DNA of 64,000 nucleotides, taken from Phocaeicola plebeius (GTDB lineage Bacteria; Bacteroidota; Bacteroidia; Bacteroidales; Bacteroidaceae). This document shows positions 25,895 through 36,035 of the stretch, in pieces. The stretch spans positions 1 to 64,000 of the forward strand of contig JALEPZ010000069.1 of assembly GCA_022767125.1 (NCBI GenBank), written 5' to 3'. The notes beneath the pieces are model-generated. The model had not been told where the DNA came from, searched no databases, and was given only the letters and a program-made list of their open reading frames with translations. The position numbers were made by a program, and so were the translations under genes. The stretch's first letter is position 1, and each line of letters begins with the position of its first letter.

Positions 25895-27355
25895 ATGAAC
25901 GGAACTTTTATTCTTCTTACCATTCTGGCCTATCTGGGCCTGCTGCTGCTCATTGCGCGGCTCACGGGGGCCCGCCATGCCGACAATGAAGCCTTCTTTC
26001 GGGGCAACCGCCAATCGCCCTGGTACATTGTCTCCTTCGGCATGATCGGGGCCTCGCTGTCGGGGGTGACTTTCGTGTCGGTACCCGGCATGGTGCGTTT
26101 CATCGACATGACCTACATGCAGACCTGCCTGGGGTTCTTCTTCGGCTATCTGGTCATTGCCCGTGTCCTGCTGCCCCTCTACTACCGGCTGAACCTGACT
26201 TCCATCTACACGTACCTCGGCGAGCGGTTCGGACCGGGCGCCTACACCACGGGGGCCTCGTTCTTCCTGCTCTCCAAGCTGCTGGGGGCGGCGGCCCGGC
26301 TCTATCTGGTCTGCGTCATCCTGCAGCATTTCGTGTTCGATGCCTTCCACATCCCCTTTGCGGTGACGGCGGTGGGTACGGTGCTGCTCATCTGGCTCTA
26401 TACGCGGCGCAGTGGCATCCGCACCATTGTGTGGACTGACAGCCTGCAGACCCTCTGCCTGCTGGCGGCGCTGGGACTGATTGTGTGGCAGGTGACGGCG
26501 GTGCTCGGGCTGGATGTCAGGGGAGCGGTCGACCTGGTGCGCGAGAGTCCTTACAGCCGCATTTTCGTCTTCGATGACTGGCAGTCCAAGCAGAATTTCT
26601 TCAAGCAGTTTCTGAGCGGCATATTCATCACTATTGTCATGACGGGTCTCGACCAGGACATGATGCAGAAGAACCTTTCGTGCCGGAACCTGAAGGAGGC
26701 GCAGAAGAACATGTGCTGCTACGGCATTTCGTTCGTCCCCGTCAACCTGCTGTTCCTGGCGCTGGGTATCCTGTTGCTGACGGCGGCCGGGCGGATGGGG
26801 CTGGAGTTGCCGGCCTCGGGCGACGACCTGTTGCCGCTTTTCGCGGCCGGCGGCCATCTGGGGTCTGCGGTACTGGTCTTCTTTACGGTGGGCATCATCG
26901 CCGCCGCCTTTTCCAGTGCCGACTCGGCCTTGGCCGCTCTGACCACCAGCTGTTGCATCGATTTGCTCAAGATTGGCCGCCTGGGCGAGGAGAAGGCCCG
27001 GCGCATCCGCCGGCAGGTCCATTTGCTGGTGTCCGTTGTGTTTGTGGCATGTATCCTGGTTTTCGAGGCGGTGGGCAGCCGGAGTGTCATCGACACCATC
27101 TATGTATTGGCTTCTTACACCTATGGCCCGCTGTTGGGCCTCTACGGTTTCGGACTGTTTACCCGTCGCCACCCTTGCGACCGCTATGTCCCTGTGGTGG
27201 CGGTGGCCTCTCCGCTGTTGTGTTTCGCCATCGACAGTTTCACCCGTTCCGCCACCGGCTACCAGTTTGGCTACGAGTTACTCATGCTGAACGGCCTGCT
27301 GACGGCGGGAGGCTTGTACCTGCTGAGCCTGCGCCCGAAAAATACCAATTTTTAG
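25895..27355 (+). CDS. Sodium:solute symporter (SSS family)
   Basis: The 486-residue protein has about 13 membrane segments and typical SSS features: a periplasmic N-terminus, ARHADNEAFFRGNRQSPW after the first helix, SFGMIGASLSGVTFVSVPG, LTSIYTYLGERFG, and the conserved FFTVGIIAAAFSSADSALAALTT segment that helps form the sodium site. The substrate (sugar, amino acid or carboxylate) cannot be read from the sequence. The last codons overlap the operator-like element of the downstream small RNA promoter. Confidence 0.9.
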   Translation: MNGTFILLTILAYLGLLLLIARLTGARHADNEAFFRGNRQSPWYIVSFGMIGASLSGVTFVSVPGMVRFIDMTYMQTCLGFFFGYLVIARVLLPLYYRLNLTSIYTYLGERFGPGAYTTGASFFLLSKLLGAAARLYLVCVILQHFVFDAFHIPFAVTAVGTVLLIWLYTRRSGIRTIVWTDSLQTLCLLAALGLIVWQVTAVLGLDVRGAVDLVRESPYSRIFVFDDWQSKQNFFKQFLSGIFITIVMTGLDQDMMQKNLSCRNLKEAQKNMCCYGISFVPVNLLFLALGILLLTAAGRMGLELPASGDDLLPLFAAGGHLGSAVLVFFTVGIIAAAFSSADSALAALTTSCCIDLLKIGRLGEEKARRIRRQVHLLVSVVFVACILVFEAVGSRSVIDTIYVLASYTYGPLLGLYGFGLFTRRHPCDRYVPVVAVASPLLCFAIDSFTRSATGYQFGYELLMLNGLLTAGGLYLLSLRPKNTNF

Positions 27356-27389
27356 GTATTGCGCAGCCGGCTTTCCTCCCGTATCTTTG
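27342..27389 (+). promoter_or_regulatory. Promoter of a putative small RNA with the xus-type operator
   Basis: TTG at 27359-27361, a 20-base spacer and TATCTTTG at 27382-27389 form a consensus promoter. Bases 27342-27361 (ATACCAATTTTTAGGTATTG) match the xusA promoter element at 18 of 20 positions, with the same position relative to the -33 and -7 boxes. The element overlaps the stop codon of the symporter gene. Confidence 0.75.
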
Positions 27390-27394
27390 CAGTG

Positions 27395-27518
27395 TTGTTA
27401 GTCATAGAGATTACGTGAACCACAAAATGTAGTAAAAAGTTAGTTAGTTGCAAAGTAAAGCACGATGTTTGGTCTGTTATCCTACGCGTGAGCGCAGGAT
27501 AACAGACCAAGCTTTTTT
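27395..27518 (+). ncRNA. Putative small RNA of about 125 bases, possibly iron-regulated
   Basis: A transcript from the promoter just upstream would run about 75 bases of A/U-rich, weakly structured sequence and then reach a 15 bp perfect hairpin with a U-tract. The only start codons inside are followed at once by stops (for example GTG AAC CAC AAA ATG TAG), so no protein is expected. The layout of an unstructured seed region plus an intrinsic terminator is that of a regulatory RNA. The start is estimated from the promoter and could be off by several bases. I did not recognise a known RNA family. Confidence 0.6.
27469..27518 (+). terminator. Intrinsic terminator with 15 bp perfect stem
   Basis: Arms 27469-27483 and 27496-27510 are perfect complements with a 12-base loop, followed by GCTTTTTTTA. 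It ends the putative small RNA and would also insulate the minus-strand genes beyond. Confidence 0.92.
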
Positions 27519-27578
27519 TATTACCTCTTCCTTTTTAATAGTATTCTTCTTGCAATGACAACCCGGGCGTGGCTTGTC

Positions 27579-27812
27579 CTATCCGTTCTCTCCCTTCAGC
27601 TTGTCCAGGATGCGGCGGAGCAAGATAATATACCCCTGCATGTTCGGATTATTGTGGTACAGGCGGGCTTGGTCGAACAGACATTCCACGGTGTGTGCCA
27701 CATGGGGAATATACATCGACTGGTCCAGCTGCAGCGATTCCGGTAGCGTCAGTGTGGCGAACTCTGTTTTCAGCGCTTCCAGTTCTTCGGCGGTAAGGTT
27801 CTTCTTTTCCAT
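27579..27812 (-). CDS. Small DUF6965-like protein
   Basis: A 77-residue soluble acidic protein without signal. The pattern ELEALKTEFATLTLPESLQLD followed by helices and a closing YIILLRRILDKLKG resembles the small Bacteroidetes family DUF6965 of unknown function. The family call is from memory of its pattern. It lies 39 bases after tamL on the same strand and is probably cotranscribed. Confidence 0.75.
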   Translation of the reverse strand: MEKKNLTAEELEALKTEFATLTLPESLQLDQSMYIPHVAHTVECLFDQARLYHNNPNMQGYIILLRRILDKLKGENG

Positions 27813-27851
27813 GTCAAGTATCTATTAGTAAATAAGTATATCCATCGTTGT

Positions 27852-30164
27852 TCAGAAAGGATAGCCCACGGCAAAGTGGAAGGCAAAGTCGCGGCTGAAG
27901 CGGGGGTGGAGCAGCGGATAGCGGTCGCGTCCCGAATACATGGGATTGACCGCCTTCATGCCACCATCGAAGCGGAGAATCAGGAAGTCCAGGTCGAAGC
28001 GGATGCCCAGCCCGTAGGCCACGGCCAGCTGGCGGTAGAAGCGGTTGAAGCGGAATGTGCCTTCCTGCTGGAAGCCCTGTTTGTCGCCGAAGTTCCACAC
28101 ATTGCCCACATCGATGAAGGCCGCCCCGTTGAGCTTCCAGAACAGGAAGGTCCGGTATTCCAGGTTCAGGTCGATCTTGATGTCTCCCGTATGGTTCACA
28201 TAGTCCAGTCCCCCCGACTCGCTGCGGTAGCTGCCGGGTCCCAGTGACCGCACGTGCCAGCCGCGCACGCTGTTGGCTCCCCCCGAGAAATACAGCTTCT
28301 CGAACGGCAGGGTCACGGAGTTGCCGTAAGGATAGCCCACACCCAGCCCAACGTGGAAGACCAGGCTGTTACGGTTGTCAATGAAGAAATTCCGGGCATA
28401 GTCGAAGTCTGCCTTCACGTATTGCGCGAAGAAGATGTTGGCCAGCCGGTAGGCCTTTCCATAGCGAGGCTTCGGGTTGAAGAGCTTCGAGAAGCCCCAA
28501 AGCAGGTTGCCCGATTCCTCCAGGTTGATGCGGACGGAATAGGAGTTGCGTTTGGCCGCCTGCATTGCATTGCCGCCCGCACTGTTGTAGGTATAGGTGT
28601 AGCCCAGTCGCACGATGAGCAGATCTTCATAGCTGTGGCGCAGCAAGGGGTTCACCTCGTCCATGCGCGTCAGGTACTCCTGGAAGGCTTCCGATGTATA
28701 GGGCATATAGACATAGTTGATGTCGAGTACGTCGAGACGGTGGGTCGCTTTCTGCCGTTTCGTCCACCGGTAGCTCCATGCCGCTGCCGCCAGGGTCCGT
28801 TCGAACTCCGGGCGTATCTGCGAGGTGTACTTTGCACTCACCTCCGAAGTGGCCCGGATGCGGCGGCGAAAATCCGACGAGAGGAAGGGAAACTTGAAGT
28901 CGGGGAAGTTGAGGCTGGTCTCGATGCCATATTCCAGGTAATTATCGTTGGTGTAGCCCTCCAGTCCGGTCACTGCCTCGTAGGCTCCTCTCAGTTTTGC
29001 CGTGAAGACCTCCGACCCTTTGAACAGGTTGCGGTGGGTGAACGACACGGAAGCAGCGGCTCCCAGGTCACCGGCCGAGTTCGTGCCTTCCACCTCGAAG
29101 GACAGCGACTTATTCTTGCCCTTGGCCATCGAGATATAGGCGTCTACCCAAGCCGAATCGGACCGGAGAATCTCGTTGAACCGGATATTGCTGTATTTCA
29201 AGATGCTCAGTCTCCCGAGCGACGTGTATGTACGCTGCACCTCCTGGCTGCTGTAGAGTTTTCCCGGCTGCAGGAAGTTATAGTTGGCCAGCATCTTGGG
29301 GCGGAGAAACGGTTCGCGGCTGTAGAAATAGTTCAGTCCCTGCCACGACATCGAGTCGAGCCCCGCCAGTCCGCGGTCGGCCAGCTGGCCCAGCTCTGTA
29401 TCCATCAGGAAGTTCACTTGGCGCAGGTGGTACTGCCGGTGTGGGGAGGGGGTATCCTCTTTCCGCCGCTGATAGGGCAGCAGCCGGAACGTCAGGTCCA
29501 CCTTGTTCGTATGGAGCATCGTGTCTGCCTGGAAAACGATGAAATCCTTGTTGAATCGGAAAAAGCCGTTGTCCTGCAGGTAGCGGGCGATGCGTTGCCG
29601 TTCCGCCTCCAGCAGGTTCACGTCGAACCGCATCCCCTCGTGCAGGCGGTTGGCCGCCGAGTCGGCATAGAGGTAGCTGCGCACATTCAGGTCGGGCACG
29701 TCATAGTGCAGATGTTCCACCACGTAGGGAGCTCCCGTACGGATACTGTAGCGCAGGTTCATCTTCCGCTTGTGCGGTTTCCGGGCCACCTCCACCTGTG
29801 CCCCCATGAATCCTATGTTGCGCACGGCCTTTTCCATCTCTTCTCGTGTCTCTTCGGCCGCCAGACTGTCGTAGACCACCGGCGCGTCGCCGATTTTCCT
29901 CCAGAGCCGGTTGGCCCATTTCGTCGAGTCGCGGCCCGAAACGCAGTAGAGGTACATGGGCAGTTTCACCATGCTGAACCATTTGGCGTTCGGGGTCTGC
30001 CGCACATACAGCTGCATGTCGCCCGTCTTTACCTCCTTGTTGTCAGATTCTATCCGCACGTTGTCCAGCAGGTAGCTGCCTTCGGGGATAAACTTTCCCA
30101 CCGAGCATCCCCCGCACATCAGGGCGCAAGCGCCCGCCAACAGATAGAAAACCGTTTTCTTCAT
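27852..30164 (-). CDS. tamL: TamL-type BamA/TamA-family outer membrane lipoprotein
   Basis: A lipoprotein signal ends at Cys20 (CGGCSVGKFIPEG). POTRA-like domains follow to about residue 400 (AVRNIGFMGAQVEV, IARYLQDNGFFRFNKDF), then a 16-strand Omp85 barrel with the conserved loop GGANSVRGWHVRSLGPGSY (the VRGF-type motif) and C-terminal aromatic FAVGYPF. Bacteroidetes carry a lipidated TamA variant, TamL, that works with TamB in placing outer membrane proteins or lipids. No tamB gene is seen in this window. It is divergent from miaA across 243 bases. Confidence 0.9.
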   Translation of the reverse strand: MKKTVFYLLAGACALMCGGCSVGKFIPEGSYLLDNVRIESDNKEVKTGDMQLYVRQTPNAKWFSMVKLPMYLYCVSGRDSTKWANRLWRKIGDAPVVYDSLAAEETREEMEKAVRNIGFMGAQVEVARKPHKRKMNLRYSIRTGAPYVVEHLHYDVPDLNVRSYLYADSAANRLHEGMRFDVNLLEAERQRIARYLQDNGFFRFNKDFIVFQADTMLHTNKVDLTFRLLPYQRRKEDTPSPHRQYHLRQVNFLMDTELGQLADRGLAGLDSMSWQGLNYFYSREPFLRPKMLANYNFLQPGKLYSSQEVQRTYTSLGRLSILKYSNIRFNEILRSDSAWVDAYISMAKGKNKSLSFEVEGTNSAGDLGAAASVSFTHRNLFKGSEVFTAKLRGAYEAVTGLEGYTNDNYLEYGIETSLNFPDFKFPFLSSDFRRRIRATSEVSAKYTSQIRPEFERTLAAAAWSYRWTKRQKATHRLDVLDINYVYMPYTSEAFQEYLTRMDEVNPLLRHSYEDLLIVRLGYTYTYNSAGGNAMQAAKRNSYSVRINLEESGNLLWGFSKLFNPKPRYGKAYRLANIFFAQYVKADFDYARNFFIDNRNSLVFHVGLGVGYPYGNSVTLPFEKLYFSGGANSVRGWHVRSLGPGSYRSESGGLDYVNHTGDIKIDLNLEYRTFLFWKLNGAAFIDVGNVWNFGDKQGFQQEGTFRFNRFYRQLAVAYGLGIRFDLDFLILRFDGGMKAVNPMYSGRDRYPLLHPRFSRDFAFHFAVGYPF

Positions 30165-30376
30165 GGTACTGCCAAATCAATTGTATTACTTAAGCGGCCA
30201 AAGATAGGCAATTCTCGCCGAATGCCGGCAAGAAACCGGGGAAAAAACATATTTTTTCGAAGAAAATGCCTACCTTGTCCGTAAGGGCAGCTCCCCGTGC
30301 AGGGAGCCCGTAGCGTGAAAAGCAGGGGATGAGGAAGATTTTTGCGCAAAATTTCGGGAAATGTGCGGAAATGAAT

Positions 30377-30384
30377 TATCTTTG
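30377..30384 (+). promoter_or_regulatory. -7 box of miaA
   Basis: TATCTTTG lies 24 bases before the miaA start, with a weak TTTCG at the expected -33 distance. Confidence 0.55.
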
Positions 30385-30407
30385 CTGCGCAAACCACCAA
30401 GAAGATC

Positions 30408-31349
30408 ATGATGAAAGAATATGACATGATAACGATTATCGGCCCTACCGCCTCGGGAAAGACCCCCTTGGCGGCGGCACTGGCGACGCGAATCGGGGCT
30501 GAAATCATCAGCGGAGACAGCCGCCAGGTGTATCGCCGTATGGATCTGGGAACGGGAAAGGACCTGGCCGATTATGTGGTGGACGGGCAACCGGTTCCTT
30601 ATCACCTCATCGATGTGGCAGAACCGGGATATAAGTACAACGTGTTCGAGTACCAGCGCGATTTCCTGCGGGCGTACGAGGATATCCGCCGCCGGGGGAA
30701 GATGCCCTTGCTGTGTGGGGGTACGGGACTTTATATTGAGGCGGTGTTGAAAGGTTACCGGCTGATTCCTGTTCCCGAGAATCCGGAACTGCGCGAACGG
30801 CTGGCTGACAAGTCGCTGGACGAACTGACTGCCATTCTTGCCAGCTATAAGCAGCTGCACAACACGACGGATGTGGACACCGTGAAGCGAGCCATCCGCG
30901 CCATCGAGATCGAGGAATACTATCTCCGGCAGCCGGTCGGTGCCCGCGAGTTTCCTGCCATCCGCAGCCTGCTGGTCGGGGTGGACATCGACCGTGAACG
31001 GCGCCGGGAGAAAATCACCCGGCGGCTCCGTCAACGGCTGGAGGAAGGGATGGTGGACGAGGTGAAGCGGCTGCTGGAGGAAGGCATCGCTCCGGATGAC
31101 CTGATCTACTACGGGCTGGAGTACAAGTTCCTGACGCAGTATGTCCTGGGGCAGCTGTCCTACGACGAGATGTTCTGCGGGCTCGAAACGGCCATCCATC
31201 AGTTTGCCAAGCGGCAGATGACCTGGTTCAGGGGCATGGAACGGCGAGGCTTTACCATCCGCTGGATCGATGCCACGCTTCCGATGGAGGAAAAGGTGGA
31301 GCGCATCCTGGCATGGGCCGGGCAAGAGGAAGCAAGCAATGATAGATAA
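30408..31349 (+). CDS. miaA: tRNA dimethylallyltransferase MiaA
   Basis: The enzyme adds a dimethylallyl group to A37 of tRNAs reading UNN codons. The P-loop GPTASGKT (12-19), the SGDSRQVYRRMDLGTGK segment with the tRNA-binding DSRQ, CGGTGLYIEAVLKG and the late QMTWFRGM motif identify it. Bacteroidales genomes often carry two miaA copies, and this may be either one. The start has two consecutive ATG codons at 30408 and 30411. It heads a plus-strand run with the lipid kinase and kdsA. Confidence 0.95.
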   Translation: MMKEYDMITIIGPTASGKTPLAAALATRIGAEIISGDSRQVYRRMDLGTGKDLADYVVDGQPVPYHLIDVAEPGYKYNVFEYQRDFLRAYEDIRRRGKMPLLCGGTGLYIEAVLKGYRLIPVPENPELRERLADKSLDELTAILASYKQLHNTTDVDTVKRAIRAIEIEEYYLRQPVGAREFPAIRSLLVGVDIDRERRREKITRRLRQRLEEGMVDEVKRLLEEGIAPDDLIYYGLEYKFLTQYVLGQLSYDEMFCGLETAIHQFAKRQMTWFRGMERRGFTIRWIDATLPMEEKVERILAWAGQEEASNDR

Positions 31350-31373
31350 ACTTTTAACGATACTTTGACGAAC

Positions 31374-32306
31374 ATGGCGGTAGACACTACACGTTGGGGC
31401 GTGATTTATAACCCCAAAGCAGGCAGCAAGAAGGCACAGCAACGCTGGGCGGACATCCGCGGCTACATGGAAAGCCGGGAGGTCCAGTTCGATTATGTGC
31501 AGTCGGAAGGATTCGGGTCGGTGGAACGGCTGGCGCGGACTATGGCGAACAATGGGTACAGGACTATTGTCGTGGTGGGAGGTGACGGAGCGTTGAACGA
31601 TGCCGTCAACGGAATTCTCCTGTCCGATGCCGAAGACCGGAACAACATTGCCTTGGGCATCATTCCCAATGGCGTGGGCAACGACTTCGCCAAGTTCTGG
31701 GGACTGGATTCTGATAACTACCGGGCGGCGGTGGACGCGCTGGTGGAACGCCGCACCCGACGGGTTGATGTGGGCGAGTTCTCCTACTTCGACGGAGAGA
31801 AGCATGTGCGCCGCCTGTTCCTGAACGCGGTTTATGTGGGACTGGGGGCCCGCATCGTGCGCATTACGAACGAGACCCGCCGGTTCTGGGGGATTCCGCT
31901 GATTTCCTACCTGGCGTCGCTCTTTCTGGTGGCGTTCGAGCGGAAGCTCTACCGGATGCATGTGAAGCTCAACGGCGAGCATATCCGGGGACGGATCATG
32001 GCGGTGGCGGTCGGCAGTGCACGGGGCTACGGACTGACACCGAGTGCCGTGCCCTACAACGGCTGGCTCGATGTGTCCTTCGTCTATCGGCCGGAACTGC
32101 GGCAGCTCATCTCCGGGCTGTGGATGCTCCAGCAGGGACGGCTACTGAACCACAAGACCGTGAAGCCTTACCGCTCGCGGATGATTCAGATACTGCGGGC
32201 GCAGAATGCAGAGATCAGTCTGGACGGCCGCCTGTGGCTCGACCGCCACTTCCCCATTGAGATTACTATTGCCCCGGAGGCATTGACATTGATTATTCCC
32301 AAATAA
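31374..32306 (+). CDS. YegS/BmrU-type lipid (diacylglycerol) kinase
   Basis: The ATG at 31374 gives MAVDTTRWGVIYNPKAGSKK, which places the NPKAGS nucleotide motif at the normal distance from the N-terminus. Further motifs are VVGGDGALNDAVNGIL (GGDG loop; Ala replaces the common Thr), IPNGVGNDFAKFWG and a C-terminal beta domain ending SLDGRLW. It would phosphorylate diacylglycerol or a related lipid at the membrane. It follows miaA by 24 bases and precedes kdsA by 12. Confidence 0.9.
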   Translation: MAVDTTRWGVIYNPKAGSKKAQQRWADIRGYMESREVQFDYVQSEGFGSVERLARTMANNGYRTIVVVGGDGALNDAVNGILLSDAEDRNNIALGIIPNGVGNDFAKFWGLDSDNYRAAVDALVERRTRRVDVGEFSYFDGEKHVRRLFLNAVYVGLGARIVRITNETRRFWGIPLISYLASLFLVAFERKLYRMHVKLNGEHIRGRIMAVAVGSARGYGLTPSAVPYNGWLDVSFVYRPELRQLISGLWMLQQGRLLNHKTVKPYRSRMIQILRAQNAEISLDGRLWLDRHFPIEITIAPEALTLIIPK

Positions 32307-32318
32307 CAGCAACAACGA

Positions 32319-33122
32319 ATGGCAACAATAGCAGATTTGCAGAACAGTGAGAACTTCTTCCTTCTGGCCGGACCTTGTGTCATCGAAGGAGAAGACATGG
32401 CGCTCCGCATCGCCGAGCGCGTCGTGAAGATAACCGACCGGCTGAACATCCCGTATGTGTTCAAGGGCTCTTACCGGAAGGCCAACCGCTCGCGCATCGA
32501 TTCTTTTACGGGCATCGGTGACGAGAAGGCCCTCCGGATATTGGCCAAGGTGAGGCAGACCTTTGGTGTGCCGGTGGTGACGGATATCCATGCGGCTCCT
32601 GAAGCGGCGATGGCAGCGGAATATGTAGATATCCTGCAGATTCCTGCCTTCCTCTGCCGTCAGACGGATTTGCTGGTGGCGGCGGCCCAGACCGGCAAGA
32701 TCGTCAACATCAAGAAAGGACAGTTCCTTTCGCCGGGGGCTATGCGCTTTGCTGCCGACAAGGTGGTGGAGGCGGGCAATCCGCAGGTGATGCTGACCGA
32801 GCGGGGGACGACGTTCGGATATACCGACCTGATTGTTGACTACCGGGGCATTCCGGAGATGCAGGCGTTTGGCCATCCGGTCGTGCTCGATGTGACGCAT
32901 TCCTTGCAGCAGCCCAATCAGACGTCGGGAGTCACCGGCGGTATGCCGCAGCTCATCGAGACAGTGGCAAAGGCCGGGGTGGCAGTGGGGGTCGACGGCC
33001 TGTTCATGGAAACGCATGAAAACCCGGCGGTGGCCAAGAGTGACGGTGCCAACATGCTGGCCCTCGATTTACTGGAGGGCCTGCTGGAGCGTCTGGTACG
33101 CATCCGTCAGGCCGTGCGGTGA
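32319..33122 (+). CDS. kdsA: 3-deoxy-8-phosphooctulonate (KDO8P) synthase
   Basis: KdsA condenses arabinose 5-phosphate with phosphoenolpyruvate to form the KDO precursor of lipopolysaccharide. The motifs LAGPCVIEGEDMALRIAE, FKGSYRKANRSRIDSFTG, ERGTTFGYTDLIVDYRG, DVTHSLQQPNQTSGVTGG and FMETHENPAVAKSDGANML are those of the family. The length of 267 residues is normal. It ends 2 bases before the convergent mnmA gene. Confidence 0.97.
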   Translation: MATIADLQNSENFFLLAGPCVIEGEDMALRIAERVVKITDRLNIPYVFKGSYRKANRSRIDSFTGIGDEKALRILAKVRQTFGVPVVTDIHAAPEAAMAAEYVDILQIPAFLCRQTDLLVAAAQTGKIVNIKKGQFLSPGAMRFAADKVVEAGNPQVMLTERGTTFGYTDLIVDYRGIPEMQAFGHPVVLDVTHSLQQPNQTSGVTGGMPQLIETVAKAGVAVGVDGLFMETHENPAVAKSDGANMLALDLLEGLLERLVRIRQAVR

Positions 33123-33124
33123 GG

Positions 33125-34192
33125 TCAGTGTACTCTGATTTCTCCACTGCCGATGCAGAGGTGAGCCTCCCGGTCATAGATGACACCGAACTGGCCGGGG
33201 GCGATGCCTTGGATTTTCTCCTCGCTGTAGATATGGTAGTTGCCGTCGGCGAGCGGAGTCAGCGTACCGGGGTGCCAGCCTTCTGTGTGGCGCACCTTGA
33301 AGCAGACGGGCCGGGGGGCAGGAGTGTCCCACGGGTTGTCGGTGATGAAATGAAAGTCTGTCAGTCGGAACTCATGGCCGTACTGCAGTTCGGTATCGTA
33401 GCCGTGTGAAACGTACAGGATGTTCTGTTCCACATCCTTGTCGATGACGAACCATGGACCTCCGCTCAGACCGAGTCCCTTGCGTTGTCCGATTGTGTGG
33501 AACCAGAAGCCTTTGTGTTCGCCGATGGTCTTTCCGGTCTCTTTCTCGATGACCTTGCCTGTGCGTTCACCCAGAAACCGGCGGATGAAGTCGTTGTAGT
33601 TAATTTTCCCCAAAAAGCAGATGCCCTGGCTGTCCTTGCGGGCGGCACTCGGCAGACGGGCTTCGCGGGCTATCTCGCGTACTTCGTGTTTCATCAGCCC
33701 TCCCAAAGGGAACCACAGCTTGGACACCTGCAGGTAGGTGATCTGGGCCAGGAAATCGGTCTGGTCCTTGACGGGGTCCTTGGCAGTGGCCAGCCAGGTC
33801 CGTCCGTCGATGACGCAGGTATCGGCATAATGTCCCGTCACGATTTTGTCGTAGGCATATCCTGCTTTTTCTTCGAAGCAGCCGAACTTGATGAGCCGGT
33901 TGCACATTACGTCGGGGTTGGGCGTCAGCCCTTGGCGTACCTTGTCGATGGTATAGGCCACCACGCGGTCCCAGTACTCCTGCTGCAGGTCAATGACCTC
34001 CAGAGGCAGGCCGTATTTCCGGGCCGTGGCCGTGGCCAGTTCGATGTCTTCCTCAGAGGTGCAGGTCAGTCCGTCGTCGGTGTCCATTCCGATTTTGATG
34101 TAGAACAGGTCAGGCTTGTAGCCTTGTTCGCACAGCAGGTGGACGGCGACGGCGCTGTCCACTCCTCCAGACAATAATGTTGCTATCTTCAT
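33125..34192 (-). CDS. mnmA: tRNA 2-thiouridylase MnmA
   Basis: MnmA thiolates U34 of Lys, Glu and Gln tRNAs. The PP-loop [10 protein letters not shown] starts at residue 8. The catalytic cysteines lie in [15 protein letters not shown] and [13 protein letters not shown], and the middle holds VTGHYAD and [10 protein letters not shown]. The length of 355 residues is normal. It is the third gene of a minus-strand unit with a small helical protein and the radical SAM gene, 10 bases after the latter. Confidence 0.97.
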   Translation of the reverse strand: MKIATLLSGGVDSAVAVHLLCEQGYKPDLFYIKIGMDTDDGLTCTSEEDIELATATARKYGLPLEVIDLQQEYWDRVVAYTIDKVRQGLTPNPDVMCNRLIKFGCFEEKAGYAYDKIVTGHYADTCVIDGRTWLATAKDPVKDQTDFLAQITYLQVSKLWFPLGGLMKHEVREIAREARLPSAARKDSQGICFLGKINYNDFIRRFLGERTGKVIEKETGKTIGEHKGFWFHTIGQRKGLGLSGGPWFVIDKDVEQNILYVSHGYDTELQYGHEFRLTDFHFITDNPWDTPAPRPVCFKVRHTEGWHPGTLTPLADGNYHIYSEEKIQGIAPGQFGVIYDREAHLCIGSGEIRVH

Positions 34193-34202
34193 CGTTGCAT
34201 AT

Positions 34203-36035
34203 CTATTTTACATACAGTTTCCGTATCAGGTCGTTCCGGCCGATGCGTTTCAGTTCGGCCAGGATGGCCCGCCGTTCTTCGGGCTTGTACCAGAAGAAGA
34301 ACATGCGTTGAGCCAGTTTCTCGCGGGGCGACCGGGCGGAGAAGACCGGCTGAAGCGTATAGGGGTGGAATCCCGTATACCAGGTTTCCGTAGCCACCGT
34401 CATCGGGGTCGGCGTGAAGTCCTGCACCTGTTCCAGGTGGAAATCCAGCTGCTTGGTGATGACCGCCAGTTCGGCCATGTCCTCTTCCGTACAGCCCGGA
34501 TGGCTGCTGATGAAATAGGGGATGAGCTGCTGCCGCAGGTTCAGCTCCTTGTTCAGCCGGTCAAAGATGCGCTTGAACTGGTAGAACTGCTCGAAGGGCG
34601 GCTTGCGCATGAGAGACAGCACCTGGTCGGAGGTATGTTCGGGGGCCACCTTCAGGCGGCCGCTTACATGGCGGGCAATCAGTTCGTGCGTATAGCAGGC
34701 CGTGCCGTTGTCGATTTCCGCATTCCCCGTCCGGTGCAGTAGCAGGTCGTAGCGTACCCCGCTGCCGATAAAGCTTTTCTTGATGCCCGGCAATGCGTCC
34801 ACAGCCCGGTAGATGTCGAGCAGGGGACGATGGTCGTTGTTCAGGTTCGGGCAGATTTTCGGGTGGATGCACGAAGGACGCTTGCAGCGTCGGCACAGGC
34901 TTTCGTCCTTGCCGTGCATGGCATACATGTTGGCCGACGGGCCGCCCAGGTCGCTCAGGTAGCCTTTGAAGTCGGGGAGAGCGGTGATGGCCTTCACCTC
35001 CTTCAGGATGCTCTCTTTGCTGCGGCTGACAATGAACTTGCCCTGGTGGGCCGAGATGGTACAGAAGGCGCAGCCGCCGAAGCAGCCCCGGTGGAGGTTG
35101 ACCGAAAACTTGATCATCTCGTAGGCCGGGATGCGCTTGCCCTTGTATTTGGGATGGGGAAGGCGGGTATAGGGAAGATCGAACGACTGGTCTAGTTCGC
35201 CCTGTGTCAGGGGTGGATAGGGCGGGTTGACCACCACGACCCGTTGGCCCACGGCCTGGCAGATGCGGGCTGCCTCGTATTTGTTCGATTCTTCTTCGAT
35301 ATGGCGGAAGTTCTGGGCCTGCTTCTTCTTGTCGGCCATGCATTCCTCGTGCGAGAAGAGCTGCAGGTCCTCGTCGAGTGGCTGGAACTCCGTTTTCCCC
35401 ACCATCCAGGCCGTCTGCGGCAAGTCGTGGGGCAGTGTGCCGGGCGTGGCTTCCAGCCGGCGCACCAGTTCGGTCACCGGTTTTTCGCCCATGCCGTATA
35501 TCAGCAGGTCGGCACCCGAATCAACAAGAACGGACGGGCGCAGGCGGTCTTCCCAATAGTCGTAGTGGGTGAGCCGACGCAGGGAAGCTTCGATGCCGCC
35601 CAGTACCACCGGCACATCGGGAAACAGCCGTTTCAGAATGGTGGTATAGACAATGCTGGGATACTCCGGCCTCAGGTCGTGGCGGCCGTCGGGCGTATAG
35701 GCATCCTCGCTGCGCAGGCGCTTGTTGGCCGTATACTTGTTCACCATGCTGTCCATGCAGCCCGGCGACACCCCGAAGAACAGCCGCGGACGGCCCAGCT
35801 TCTTGAAGTCGCGCAGATCGTCGCGCCAGTTGGGTTGGGGCACGATGGCCACCCTCAGTCCTTGCGCTTCGAGCAGCCGCCCGATAACAGCCGCGCCGAA
35901 CGAAGGATGGTCCACGTAGGCATCACCGCTGAACAGGATAACATCCAGCTCGTCCCATCCCCTCAACTCCACCTCCTTCTTGGTGGTAGGCAGCCAGTCG
36001 GTGAGGGGACGTTGTCGCGTCTCACTCATGTTCAT
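34203..36035 (-). CDS. YgiQ-family radical SAM protein
   Basis: The 610-residue protein has the YgiQ N-terminal domain ([27 protein letters not shown]), a radical SAM cluster motif [18 protein letters not shown] (CxxxCxxC) and an extra Cys-rich segment ([17 protein letters not shown]) that could bind a second cluster. The reaction is unknown. The family is widespread and conserved. The start overlaps the end of the upstream small gene by 14 bases, which indicates coupling. Confidence 0.93.
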   Translation of the reverse strand: MNMSETRQRPLTDWLPTTKKEVELRGWDELDVILFSGDAYVDHPSFGAAVIGRLLEAQGLRVAIVPQPNWRDDLRDFKKLGRPRLFFGVSPGCMDSMVNKYTANKRLRSEDAYTPDGRHDLRPEYPSIVYTTILKRLFPDVPVVLGGIEASLRRLTHYDYWEDRLRPSVLVDSGADLLIYGMGEKPVTELVRRLEATPGTLPHDLPQTAWMVGKTEFQPLDEDLQLFSHEECMADKKKQAQNFRHIEEESNKYEAARICQAVGQRVVVVNPPYPPLTQGELDQSFDLPYTRLPHPKYKGKRIPAYEMIKFSVNLHRGCFGGCAFCTISAHQGKFIVSRSKESILKEVKAITALPDFKGYLSDLGGPSANMYAMHGKDESLCRRCKRPSCIHPKICPNLNNDHRPLLDIYRAVDALPGIKKSFIGSGVRYDLLLHRTGNAEIDNGTACYTHELIARHVSGRLKVAPEHTSDQVLSLMRKPPFEQFYQFKRIFDRLNKELNLRQQLIPYFISSHPGCTEEDMAELAVITKQLDFHLEQVQDFTPTPMTVATETWYTGFHPYTLQPVFSARSPREKLAQRMFFFWYKPEERRAILAELKRIGRNDLIRKLYVK

